19,858 bases of DNA from an uncultured Pseudomonadota bacterium (lineage in GTDB: Bacteria; Bdellovibrionota_B; Oligoflexia; Oligoflexales; Bog-1112), in NCBI GenBank assembly GCA_937896265.1, contig CALBMD010000028.1, positions 1 to 19,858 of the forward strand, given 5' to 3'. The position numbers and the translations under genes were made by a program. Under the pieces are notes generated by a model. The model was not told the origin of the DNA. It saw only the letters and a program-made list of their open reading frames with translations, and searched no databases. Of the stretch, positions 1-8,054 are shown one piece after another; the first letter of the stretch is position 1; each line of letters begins with the position of its first letter.

Positions 1-314
1 TAGCCTACATGGCAGCAAAAGACATGAAGGCAAGTCGTGTGCTGCTTTTTGAAGTAAAAGGCAAATCAGATCTATGTGATTTTCAACTCATCTGTTCTGC
101 TGCTTCTGATCGGCAAGCACGCGCCATTAGCGAAGCTATTGAAAGTGAAGCCCGCAAGCTAGACATCCTGCCTGCTGCCGTCGAAGGCCGCCAAACAGGA
201 CAATGGATTTTGATGGATTATGGCAGCTTATTAGTCCATGTCTTTCAAAACGATATACGCGACTACTACAACTTAGAAACCCTCTGGCAAGGCTCACCTG
301 TAGAAATAGCTTAA
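1..314 (+). CDS. rsfS: Ribosome silencing factor RsfS (5' end cut by window)
   Basis: RsfS (DUF143/Iojap family) binds ribosomal protein uL14 on the 50S subunit and blocks joining of the subunits when nutrients are short. The visible protein shows the family core: VLLFEVKGKSDLCDF near the start, an SDRQARAI helix, VEGRQTGQWILMDYG, then LLVHVF and an RDYYNLETLW tail. The family usually has 105-120 residues and about ten residues before this core. The first ATG is at position 9, but no Shine-Dalgarno sequence precedes it and the frame stays open to the left edge (codons from position 3 read Ala-Tyr). I therefore think the true start lies outside the window. rsfS often follows nadD, which could be upstream. 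Function is assigned from family motifs; the exact start is unknown. Confidence 0.9.
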   Translation, partial: AYMAAKDMKASRVLLFEVKGKSDLCDFQLICSAASDRQARAISEAIESEARKLDILPAAVEGRQTGQWILMDYGSLLVHVFQNDIRDYYNLETLWQGSPVEIA

Positions 315-445
315 CCTTACGAACAGCCTGATAGATTTCCTAACAGGAATGAAATCCAGGGCAGTAAGCATTTTTTTATCGACTCATTCCTCAAACGACG
401 ACAAAATCAATCCTAGTCAGAAATTTTACGCTGCTAGGAGTGTTC

Positions 446-1984
446 ATGCCAAAAAACGCATACCTTTTTGCTATTGATCAAGGTACCACAGGAACAACAG
501 TCCTTATCTTATCCTGCAACAAAGATATTGTGGTTATTGGCAAAGCCAATTGCGAGTTTACTCAGCACTACCCGCAAAAAGGCTATGTTGAACATGATTT
601 AGAACAGATCTGGGCCTCGTTTGAAAAGGCAGCGAAGTTAGCTCTCAAGCAAGCAAAAGACCAAGATAAAAATTTCTCACCAAATAAAATAGCTGCCATT
701 GGCATTACTAACCAGCGCGAAACTCTAGCTGTCTTTGCAAGAAAAACGCTCAAACCAAAGAGGAAGGCTATTGTCTGGCAAGACAAGCGCTCAACAGACA
801 TTTGTAAGCAGCTAAATGCAGAAAATCTTGCTCCCCTTATTAAGGAAAAAACAGGCCTACTCATTGATCCTTACTTTAGCGGCACAAAAATAAAATGGCT
901 GCTTGAGAACGATGACGCCTTGGCAAAAGAAATTACTAAGGGCAACGTTATTTTATCAACGATAGACTGCTACCTCTTAGCTAAGCTCACCAAAGGTGAA
1001 GCTATTTATACTGAACCAAGCAACGCCTCGCGCACTTTGCTAATGGATCTAAAAAAAGGTGCTTGGGATCAAGAATTATTGCGTGTTTTTGGGCTACCCA
1101 ATCAAGACTGTCTCCCTGAAATTAAAAATAGCGTCGATAACTTTGGCCAAACAAAGGGAATTGGCTTTTTACCTGACGGCATCCCTATCCAAGCTATGCT
1201 TGGCGATCAACAAGCTGCTTTAGCTGGTCAAGGCTGCTATGAACCGGGCCTGGCAAAATGCACTTACGGCACTGGCTCTTTTCTTTTGATCCAAAACGGC
1301 CAGCAGCTGCGCTACTCGCAAAAAGGAATGCTCACAACAGTAGCTTGGTCGATAGATAACAAGCTATCTTACGCTCTTGAAGGAAGCGCCTTTATAGCAG
1401 GGGCATCTATTCAGTTCTTAAGAGATCAACTCCTACTGGTTAAAAATGCTAGTGAAAGTGAAGAGCTGGCAGCCAAAGAAACAGCAGCACCTTTTATTTA
1501 TTTTGTGCCAGCTCTTGCTGGCCTAGGAGCGCCTTATTGGAATCCTAACGCCCGCGGCGCATTCTTAGGTCTAAGCAGAGATACAAGCAAAGGACAACTT
1601 ATACGCGCCGCCCTTGAAGCTATGGCCTTTCAAGTCTATGACCTTGTGAAGACAGCAGAACTTGAAACAAAGCTACCGCTTAAGGCCCTGCGAGTTGATG
1701 GTGGCGCTGTGGCTAATAACCTTTTGCTGCAAATCCAAGCAAACTTACTTGGCAAAGAAGTGCAAAGGCCTCAAATTATCGAAACCACTTCTTACGGCGC
1801 TGCTATCTTTGCTGGTCTTGGCGCGGGCATCTTTGGTTCCCTTGCCGAATTAGCGGGTATCAGTCGCATTGAGCAAACTTTCTCTCCTGATTTGAAACAC
1901 CAAGACGCTTGCAAACAAATGATCAAAGGTTGGCAGCAAGCTATCGATGCTGTTCTGCTTTTTGCTCAAGGCAAAAAAGACTGA
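446..1984 (+). CDS. glpK: Glycerol kinase GlpK
   Basis: Cytoplasmic FGGY-family kinase that phosphorylates glycerol to sn-glycerol 3-phosphate with ATP. Visible motifs in order: the N-terminal phosphate loop DQGTTGTT, ITNQRET with VWQDKR (glycerol-binding Arg-Glu and neighbours), DPYFSGTKIKWLL, the catalytic Asp in GDQQAALAGQ, TYGTGSFLL, the FGGY signature around PYWNPNARGAFLGL, and the adenosine-binding segment RVDGGAVANN. The length of 512 residues is normal. A GTG at 440 is in frame but overlaps the Shine-Dalgarno AGGAG (436-440). The ATG at 446, five bases after it, is the better start. No glpF or glpD is nearby, so transport and oxidation of glycerol must be encoded elsewhere. Confidence 0.96.
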   Translation: MPKNAYLFAIDQGTTGTTVLILSCNKDIVVIGKANCEFTQHYPQKGYVEHDLEQIWASFEKAAKLALKQAKDQDKNFSPNKIAAIGITNQRETLAVFARKTLKPKRKAIVWQDKRSTDICKQLNAENLAPLIKEKTGLLIDPYFSGTKIKWLLENDDALAKEITKGNVILSTIDCYLLAKLTKGEAIYTEPSNASRTLLMDLKKGAWDQELLRVFGLPNQDCLPEIKNSVDNFGQTKGIGFLPDGIPIQAMLGDQQAALAGQGCYEPGLAKCTYGTGSFLLIQNGQQLRYSQKGMLTTVAWSIDNKLSYALEGSAFIAGASIQFLRDQLLLVKNASESEELAAKETAAPFIYFVPALAGLGAPYWNPNARGAFLGLSRDTSKGQLIRAALEAMAFQVYDLVKTAELETKLPLKALRVDGGAVANNLLLQIQANLLGKEVQRPQIIETTSYGAAIFAGLGAGIFGSLAELAGISRIEQTFSPDLKHQDACKQMIKGWQQAIDAVLLFAQGKKD

Positions 1985-2096
1985 TGCAGAGAGCCTCTTT
2001 GCAATATGCTCAAAGCATGTCGCAAGATAAGCATAAAAAAATATTCAGATCTTGTTAGATTAGCTTGTCTAGAAATCGCAATATGGAGACCTTGAA

Positions 2097-3137
2097 ATGC
2101 TAGTAAAAGCCTATGCCGCACTTGCGGCTGATAAACCTCTTGCTCCTCATCATATTGATCGCAAAGAGCCAGGTGCTTATGATGTCGCTATCGAAATACA
2201 CTACTGTGGTATCTGCCACTCTGATATTCATACCGTCCGCAATGAATGGGGCGGGGCGATTTATCCGGTTGTACCTGGACATGAAATTGTTGGCATCGTC
2301 ACTTCAGTAGGAGACAAAGTTAAAAAATTCAAACCTGGTGACTACGCTGGTGTTGGCTGTATGGTTGACTCTTGCCGCTCTTGTGCCAGCTGCACCTTGC
2401 ATTTAGAACAGTATTGCGAAGAAGACTTCATCGGCACTTACAATAGTAAAAAAACTGACTGGCCAGCGCCTACCTATGGCGGCTATTCCTCAAGCATTGT
2501 GGTAGACGAAGCCTATGTGCTTCATCTTCCTGACACTAAAAATCTTGCCGCTGTTGCACCGCTTCTTTGTGCTGGAATCACCACTTATTCACCCTTAGCT
2601 CATGTTGGCCTAAAAAAGGGAGATAGGCTTGCCGTTGTTGGCCTTGGTGGTCTTGGCCACATGGCTGTCAAAATCGGCGCTTCCTTTGGTGCAGAAGTCA
2701 CCGTTATCAGTCAATCTGAGCGCAAGAAAGAGGATGCGAAAAGGTTAGGCGCTGCGCACTTTATCAATGCAACAGATAAAGCACAAATGGCAACTGTAAC
2801 AAATTCCTTTGATTATATTTTAGATACCGTAGCAAATAAGCATGATATCACAAGCCTATCCCACAGCCTAAAAAGAGATGGCACCCTAATTTTAGTCGGC
2901 GCTCCAGAGCACCCCCATGACTTGGAAGCTTTTAGCCTGATTTTAAAAAGACGGCGTATTTTAGGTTCTCTTATTGGCGGCATCAAAGAGACACAAGAAA
3001 TGCTAAATCACTGTGCCAAACACCAGATTGTCTCCGACATTGAGCTGATAAAAGCCTCACAAATCAATGAAGCCTACGAACGTATGCTAAAAAGCGATGT
3101 TCGCTACCGATTTGTCATCGACTGTAAAACATTCTAA
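2097..3137 (+). CDS. Zinc-dependent alcohol dehydrogenase (cinnamyl-alcohol/YahK-like, probably NADP(H)-dependent)
   Basis: Medium-chain zinc alcohol/aldehyde oxidoreductase of 346 residues. The catalytic zinc ligands are seen as Cys40 (CGICHSD) and His62-Glu63 (PGHE), with a third Cys in LLCAGITTY. The structural zinc site is complete (Cys93, Cys96, Cys99, Cys107). The Rossmann motif GLGGLGHMAVKI follows near residue 183. The pattern GICHSD, YPVVPGHE and EEDFIGTYNS matches the cinnamyl-alcohol dehydrogenase/YahK group, which generally reduces aldehydes with NADPH; the actual substrate cannot be read from sequence. The ATG is preceded by GGAG (2085-2088). It stands 112 bp after glpK and its stop codon overlaps that of the convergent reductase. 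Confidence 0.93.
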   Translation: MLVKAYAALAADKPLAPHHIDRKEPGAYDVAIEIHYCGICHSDIHTVRNEWGGAIYPVVPGHEIVGIVTSVGDKVKKFKPGDYAGVGCMVDSCRSCASCTLHLEQYCEEDFIGTYNSKKTDWPAPTYGGYSSSIVVDEAYVLHLPDTKNLAAVAPLLCAGITTYSPLAHVGLKKGDRLAVVGLGGLGHMAVKIGASFGAEVTVISQSERKKEDAKRLGAAHFINATDKAQMATVTNSFDYILDTVANKHDITSLSHSLKRDGTLILVGAPEHPHDLEAFSLILKRRRILGSLIGGIKETQEMLNHCAKHQIVSDIELIKASQINEAYERMLKSDVRYRFVIDCKTF

Positions 3138-3919
3138 GAATTACGGTGAACCTTACCCACTTCCCCTTGCGCTAAAGGAGTGAGGTAGATTTCATCAATA
3201 TTGACATGATCTTGCTGCAAGAGACAAAAAAGAATCTGTCTGGCAACATCAAGACCACTAAGCGGCCTTAGACCATCGTAGACGGCATCGGCTTTCTTTG
3301 CATCGCCATCAAAACGTACCAAAGAAAACTCTGTCTCAGTCATCCCAGGAGAAATATTAGTAACTCGAATATTGTGCGCACATAGCTCTGAACGCAAAGA
3401 TTTAGAAAATGCTAAGAGGGCATGCTTGGTCGCACAATATACGCCGCCTTTAGCATAAGCTACATGCGAGGCAACAGAAGTAAGATGAACAATATGACCT
3501 TGCTGGCGTTTTAGCATATAAGGGACAACGCTCTTAGTTAACAAAAAAGCCGCCTTAATGTTGGTATCGATCATTTCCTCCCAATGCCTCATATCGGCTT
3601 CCCAAGTGTTGGCTAAACCTTTCGCAAGACCAGCATTATTGATCAAGATATCAACATCTAAAGCGCCTTCTTGCGCCAGATGCTGCAAAAATAATGGCTG
3701 TCTAATATCACCAGCTAGGGGTATGACTTTTTCCTGATAACCTTCTTGACAAAGTCTAGTTAGGTTTTCCTTACGACGAGCTGTCACATAAAGCTTAGCT
3801 ACTAAGGGCCGCAGTAACAAAGCTAACTCATAGCCAATGCCTGAGGAAGCGCCGCTTATAAGCACACTTTTTTGCCGCAAGTCGTTAAAGTCAAAAATTT
3901 TCATGAGATCAAAAGACAT
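3134..3919 (-). CDS. Short-chain dehydrogenase/reductase (classical SDR)
   Basis: Soluble NAD(P)-dependent oxidoreductase of 261 residues. The cofactor loop GASSGIG is at 23-29 (Gly23, Gly27, Gly29). ARRK after the second strand suggests an NADP preference. NNAG is at 94-97, and the catalytic set is Asn120, Ser148, Tyr161 and Lys165 (YCATK). SPGMTETEF follows. The overall pattern resembles the YdfG/3-hydroxy acid dehydrogenase and 3-oxoacyl reductase-like SDRs, but the substrate is unknown. The ATG at 3919 has AAGGAG eight bases upstream, which supports it over the internal Met6. It converges with the alcohol dehydrogenase and their stop codons overlap by four bases. Confidence 0.9.
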   Translation of the reverse strand: MSFDLMKIFDFNDLRQKSVLISGASSGIGYELALLLRPLVAKLYVTARRKENLTRLCQEGYQEKVIPLAGDIRQPLFLQHLAQEGALDVDILINNAGLAKGLANTWEADMRHWEEMIDTNIKAAFLLTKSVVPYMLKRQQGHIVHLTSVASHVAYAKGGVYCATKHALLAFSKSLRSELCAHNIRVTNISPGMTETEFSLVRFDGDAKKADAVYDGLRPLSGLDVARQILFCLLQQDHVNIDEIYLTPLAQGEVGKVHRNS

Positions 3920-3953
3920 CGTAAGATTCTCCTTTGTTATGAAAGAATAGGAT

Positions 3954-3992
3954 GTCGCTTCGCGACTTTATGCAAAAAAAGTATGTTACATA
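3954..3992. promoter_or_regulatory. Two small dyads in the divergent SDR / comF-like intergenic region
   Basis: The 119-bp region between two divergent genes holds GTCGC-TTC-GCGAC (3954-3966) and the 11-base dyad TATGT-T-ACATA (3982-3992). On the minus strand the first dyad lies between TTGCAT and TATTCT, spaced about 20 bp, which would be a long promoter spacer containing a dyad, as in MerR-type promoters. This is inference from position and symmetry only. No regulator gene is nearby. Confidence 0.25.
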
Positions 3993-4038
3993 AAACCGCT
4001 AAATCGACATAACGGAAATTTTCTTCACTAAAGAGTTT

Positions 4039-4617
4039 ATGATGGGCCGCTGTGTGGTTTGCCACGCGCAGTTACTACTAACAGAAAAACTTATTTTGTG
4101 CTCTCCTTGCTTTTTGCTGCTAAAACCAGCCAAGCAACAAGGACCAGGCACTACAATTTATCGCTATGAAAAGACGCTGCGAGGCCTTATTTTAGCGTCC
4201 AAACTTCATGGCAACGAAAACGCTGCGAGGTTTTTACTAACAACTATTCTTAAAAGACCAAAGGCCATGGCAGAACTTACCTGGTGCCAAGAAATCATGC
4301 CTGCCCCTTCAAGCTTTTACTCCCGATTATGTGGCCGCTTTGACCTAGCCTTTTTTTTAGCAAGAGAGCTCGCCAGGGTTTGTCAAAAGCCTTTGGTTTT
4401 TGCTTCAAGCCGCCTCTATTGGCAGATATTTAAGCAATCAAGAAAAAAAATTCGACCTCTTATCCAGCTGTCTGCACCTAAACCAGGTCTCAAACGGACG
4501 CTTATCATCGATGATGTAATTACTAGTGGCTCTACTATCCAAAAAATTGCTACAAGTCTAAAGGCAAGCTCCCCTAGGTTTTTAGTTATCGGTGATGGCA
4601 GAACTTTCCAGAAGTAA
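4039..4617 (+). CDS. ComF-family protein (zinc-ribbon phosphoribosyltransferase-like)
   Basis: ComF/GntX-family protein of 192 residues. It has an N-terminal Cys4 zinc-binding unit (Cys5, Cys8, Cys21, Cys24) and a C-terminal type I phosphoribosyltransferase fold with the PRPP-loop pattern LIIDDVITSGST near 155-166. ComF proteins take part in natural DNA uptake in several bacteria; the biochemical reaction is uncertain. It is somewhat short, since family members usually have 220-240 residues. Two consecutive ATGs exist (4039 and 4042). AAGAG at 4031-4035 gives better spacing to the second. The stop codon lies 12 bp before mutS, so the two are probably cotranscribed, a DNA-uptake-like gene next to mismatch repair. 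Confidence 0.82.
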   Translation: MMGRCVVCHAQLLLTEKLILCSPCFLLLKPAKQQGPGTTIYRYEKTLRGLILASKLHGNENAARFLLTTILKRPKAMAELTWCQEIMPAPSSFYSRLCGRFDLAFFLARELARVCQKPLVFASSRLYWQIFKQSRKKIRPLIQLSAPKPGLKRTLIIDDVITSGSTIQKIATSLKASSPRFLVIGDGRTFQK

Positions 4618-4629
4618 CAAGGCAGGCAT

Positions 4630-7305
4630 ATGAAAGCTCAATCTAATAAAGACATCAAAATTAGCCCTATGATGCGACAATACTATGATTTAAAGAACAG
4701 CTGTCAAGACGAGATTCTGTTTTTCCGCATGGGGGATTTTTTTGAGATTTTTGCCGAGGATGCTGAAGAAGTAGCACCAAAGCTTGAAATCGTTCTTACA
4801 AGCCGAGAAAAAGGCGATAATACGAAGGTAGCTTTCTGCGGCGTGCCTCATCATAGCGCCGACTCCTACTGGCTAAAGCTGTTAAAAATGGGTTACAAAG
4901 TAGCTATCGCTGATCAGGTCGAAAAAGCTGATCAAGCCAAAGGCCTTGTTAAAAGAGAGATTGTTAAAAGATTTAGCCCAGGTTGTATTGATACCTTAGA
5001 AGCCTTAGAGCCTGATCGCCCTAATTACCTATTAGCTGTTTATGAAGAGCCTGAAAACAAAGAGCTTTTTCTCCTACTCTGCGATATTTCAACAGGCGAG
5101 CTGAGACTTGGCCGCCTGCACTCTTATGATGAAATTAGAGAATGGCTTGAGAAAACGGGGGCGAAAGAAATTTTGCGCCGTAAGTTTTCTGATCAAGTTA
5201 TTAAAAATGCTGTGGCAAGCTATCTTCATCGGGAAAAAGTTGTTTTCTCCGACCTGCCGGAAGCGATTTTACGCGACAAGAATAGCCAAGACGAGATACT
5301 AGGCTGCGCTCTAGGACTCAATGCTGTCGAGAATTTTCGTCATACTTATGGAGCTGGCGCAAAGCTTGTCGCTTCACTTTTTTCCTATCTTGAGTTCTTA
5401 AAAGTGCCACTTGATCTTTTTTTAACTGTCAAGGAGCTCAAAGAACCAAGCCGCATGGCACTAGATGACACTGCTATTCGAGATTTAGAAATTTTTACCA
5501 CCTCACGCAGTAGACAGACTGAAGGCAGTCTATTTCGCGTGATTAATCATACGCTGACAGCAAGCGGCGCAAGGCTTTTACGCTGGTCATTAACTCAGCC
5601 TTTCTATCGCCATCAAGATATCGTGCAAAGACAAAAAGGAGTTGGCGTATTTAAAAATGCTGGGGCAGGTTTTCATAGTAATGTGCGCACTAAGTTAAAA
5701 AGCATAGGTGACATTGAAAGAATTTTTAGCCGTATCATAACGGGCCGTGTTAATCCAATAGAGCTAGCCAGACTAAGAGATTCTCTTGCCTCCTGCCTCG
5801 AGCTTTGGACACTCTTAGCTTCAGAAAACGAGCCGCTACTTAAAAGATTGGCACACAAGTTAGAAGAGACACAGAAAGTACACAAAGCTTTAGCGCAAAG
5901 TCTCCTGGCACAGCCAGGGGTTTTAGGTCGGGGCAACGAAGTCTTCCAGACCTCTTACTGCCCAGATCTTGCTCAGCATTTGAGTTTTTCGCAAAACGGC
6001 CAAGCTAAGGTGGATGCTTATTTAGAACAGCTCAAACAAGAGACTGGCATTCAAAGCCTTAAGATCAAAGGTCACAAAACTTTTGGTTTAGTAATTGAAG
6101 TAACCAAAACCAATTTGGGGAAAATCCCAGAGTCCTTTGTCCGCAAGCAAACTATGGTAGGAGGTGAACGCTTTGTCACTGTCAAATTACGAGAACTCGA
6201 TGAAGCCTTGAGTGCTGGCCTCGACAAAGCAATAGAGCAAGAAAGCTGCCTTTTTGCTCGTCTCTTGGTGGAGCTTCGTCAATACCAAACAGATGTTATC
6301 AAAGTTTGCGATCAAATCGCCGAAATAGATCTTTTACAAGGTTTGGCTTGGCTTTCACTTAAGTCAAATTATGCGACACCCACTCTATCAGCAGATGGCA
6401 CGTTGGCGCTTGCTGCAGCAAGACATGCTGTCGTTGAACAGTTTGTCGGCTTAGATCATTTTACAGCCAACGACATCTACTTGCGCCAAGATGCAAAACA
6501 GATGCTTATTACTGGCCCGAACATGGCTGGCAAAAGCACTACCATGCGCCTTTGTGCAATAAATGCTATCTTGCATCAAATTGGCTCTGATATACCGGCT
6601 AAAAGCGCCAAGATGCCGCTTTTTGATCAAGTCTTTACCCGCGTAGGCTCAAGCGATGATCTCTCTTCTGGCCTCTCTACGTTCATGGTCGAGATGACTG
6701 AGGCAGCCAGCATTTTACGCAAAGCTACAAAACAAAGCCTTATCATCTTAGATGAGGTAGGACGCGGCACCTCTACTCAAGACGGTTTAGCCATCGCCTT
6801 TGCTATTATTTCTGAGCTGCACCAAAAAATTGGCGCCTACACCCTGTTTGCGACGCACTATCATGAGCTAGTACCTCTTTGCCAAAAACTAGGGCCTATT
6901 GCCATCATGCAAACTGAAGTCAAAGAAGCAAACGGTAAAATCGACTTCACCCACAAGCTTATTCCTGGGGCTAGCGCTAACTCCTTTGGTATTGAAGTCG
7001 CGCAGTTAGCTGGTATACCCCAAGCTGTCATTCACACTGCGAAAGACTTTTTAGCCCAGGGGCAAGTACTAACAAATCAAGAAGCACCGCCGACCAAAGC
7101 AGCAGCTGACAGCAGCTTCTTAGCTGCAGAAAGTGAACTCATCTCGAAGATCAAAGGGCTACGCATCGATCGCATGCGCCCCATTGATGCTTTAAATATG
7201 CTAAGTCAGTGGCAAGAGAATTTAGCTTCACCTAAGATAGCTGCGTTATTTGGTCAAGGTCAAAAGCCGCTTGAACGTGGGCTCTTTTCCATCCCGCCAG
7301 TATAA
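4630..7305 (+). CDS. mutS: DNA mismatch repair protein MutS
   Basis: Mismatch-recognition ATPase of 891 residues, close to the usual 850-880. The N-terminal domain has the mismatch-stacking Phe-x-Glu (Phe37-Phe38-Glu39 in MGDFFEIF). The connector, lever and clamp regions follow. The C-terminal ABC-type ATPase has Walker A GPNMAGKST (629-637), a signature region DDLSSGLSTFMVEM, Walker B LIILDEVGRGTS (Asp708, Glu709), and FATHYHEL. The SANSFGIEVAQLAGIP helix-turn-helix dimerisation segment is present. Only a weak AAGG precedes the ATG, so translation may depend on coupling to the comF-like gene 12 bp upstream. No mutL is in the window. The last 60 bp overlap the convergent phosphoesterase gene. 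Confidence 0.97.
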   Translation: MKAQSNKDIKISPMMRQYYDLKNSCQDEILFFRMGDFFEIFAEDAEEVAPKLEIVLTSREKGDNTKVAFCGVPHHSADSYWLKLLKMGYKVAIADQVEKADQAKGLVKREIVKRFSPGCIDTLEALEPDRPNYLLAVYEEPENKELFLLLCDISTGELRLGRLHSYDEIREWLEKTGAKEILRRKFSDQVIKNAVASYLHREKVVFSDLPEAILRDKNSQDEILGCALGLNAVENFRHTYGAGAKLVASLFSYLEFLKVPLDLFLTVKELKEPSRMALDDTAIRDLEIFTTSRSRQTEGSLFRVINHTLTASGARLLRWSLTQPFYRHQDIVQRQKGVGVFKNAGAGFHSNVRTKLKSIGDIERIFSRIITGRVNPIELARLRDSLASCLELWTLLASENEPLLKRLAHKLEETQKVHKALAQSLLAQPGVLGRGNEVFQTSYCPDLAQHLSFSQNGQAKVDAYLEQLKQETGIQSLKIKGHKTFGLVIEVTKTNLGKIPESFVRKQTMVGGERFVTVKLRELDEALSAGLDKAIEQESCLFARLLVELRQYQTDVIKVCDQIAEIDLLQGLAWLSLKSNYATPTLSADGTLALAAARHAVVEQFVGLDHFTANDIYLRQDAKQMLITGPNMAGKSTTMRLCAINAILHQIGSDIPAKSAKMPLFDQVFTRVGSSDDLSSGLSTFMVEMTEAASILRKATKQSLIILDEVGRGTSTQDGLAIAFAIISELHQKIGAYTLFATHYHELVPLCQKLGPIAIMQTEVKEANGKIDFTHKLIPGASANSFGIEVAQLAGIPQAVIHTAKDFLAQGQVLTNQEAPPTKAAADSSFLAAESELISKIKGLRIDRMRPIDALNMLSQWQENLASPKIAALFGQGQKPLERGLFSIPPV

Positions 7306-8034
7306 TCGATAGAAATCCTGAGCTAAAAGCAGAGCATTGGGTTTTTGCCATTCATCCATGCATAAAAGCTGCGTCTTTTTGCCAGGCGGCAAATAATTAT
7401 AAGCAACATGAAAATGACCCATGATGGCCCAACGACAACCAGTGCTCTGCTGCCATAAAAGCGCTTTGGTCAAAATAAGCCTATGAGCTAATCGTCTATA
7501 AGAATTTTTCTTGCGGGAGGCCTTAGAAACAGCAAGACAAAGCCGATCTAACCAGCCTTGAGGCAGCAAAGAAACCAAGAAAATAAAAACCTGAGAGCGT
7601 ACAAGCTTTAAATAGGTTTTATAATGGCCAGATTCAAAGAGAAGATCACCATGTGTCAGAGCTATTTCTCTGCCGTCTTGCAACTTAGCAACATAGGTCT
7701 TATCTGTGACAAATTCAACGCCCGGCCAAGAGGCATGCTCAAGACCAAATTCGTGATTTCCTTGCAGGTAAATAACCTTTGTGCCCATTTGAGCAATCAG
7801 AGCTATATCTTCTTTAATAGCCTGAAATTTATCCTCAAAGTAAGATCCTCGGCCAAAATAAAAATCAAAAATATCACCTAATAGCACTAAGTACTCTAGG
7901 CGGTAAGAAGCGCGAGTCTGCTTTAGAAGCTCTCTTAAAGCTTTAGCCCTATCGTCATCTTGAGTAATGATGTGGATATCAGAAACGGCAACAAGCTTTA
8001 CACTTTGGGGATCTGGCGTTAAATAGGAAACCAA
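7246..8034 (-). CDS. LpxH-like metallophosphoesterase (probable UDP-2,3-diacylglucosamine diphosphatase)
   Basis: Calcineurin-like phosphoesterase of 262 residues with the full two-metal set: SDIH (Asp19, His21), GDIFDF (Asp54), GNHE (Asn93, His94), THGD (His128) and GHFH (His207, His209). A hydrophobic/basic insertion after HGD (about 139-190) resembles the membrane-contacting cap of LpxH, which hydrolyses UDP-2,3-diacylglucosamine in lipid A synthesis. It has GNHE where classical LpxH has GNRD, so another LpxH-type or general phosphoesterase is possible. The start appears to be TTG at 8034, after purine-rich AGAAAG; no ATG or GTG is available before SDIH. It is the last gene of the glmS operon, 20 bp after the secreted-protein gene, and overlaps mutS by 60 bp. 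Confidence 0.78.
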   Translation of the reverse strand: MVSYLTPDPQSVKLVAVSDIHIITQDDDRAKALRELLKQTRASYRLEYLVLLGDIFDFYFGRGSYFEDKFQAIKEDIALIAQMGTKVIYLQGNHEFGLEHASWPGVEFVTDKTYVAKLQDGREIALTHGDLLFESGHYKTYLKLVRSQVFIFLVSLLPQGWLDRLCLAVSKASRKKNSYRRLAHRLILTKALLWQQSTGCRWAIMGHFHVAYNYLPPGKKTQLLCMDEWQKPNALLLAQDFYRLYWRDGKEPTFKRLLTLTK

Positions 8035-8054
8035 AACTTTTCTTTCTACGATTG

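Noticed and set aside
337..349. TTCCT-AAC-AGGAA hairpin after rsfS as an intrinsic terminator
   Set aside because: The stem is only five pairs and no T-run follows directly; the T-run at 371-377 is too far away.
583..864. Antisense open frame of 93 codons within glpK, and similar frames inside mutS, fmt, fabI, uvrD and glmS
   Set aside because: They are antisense or out-of-frame to well-supported genes, lack ribosome binding sites, and show no recognisable protein pattern.
1986..2002. GCAGAGA-gcc-TCTTTGC hairpin after glpK as terminator
   Set aside because: A seven-pair stem with one G-U pair, but it is followed by A-rich sequence instead of T residues on the plus strand.
7624..7881. Plus-strand frame of 85 codons opposite the phosphoesterase gene
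   Set aside because: It lies over the conserved metal-site region of the minus-strand gene, and its low-complexity translation does not look like a real protein.
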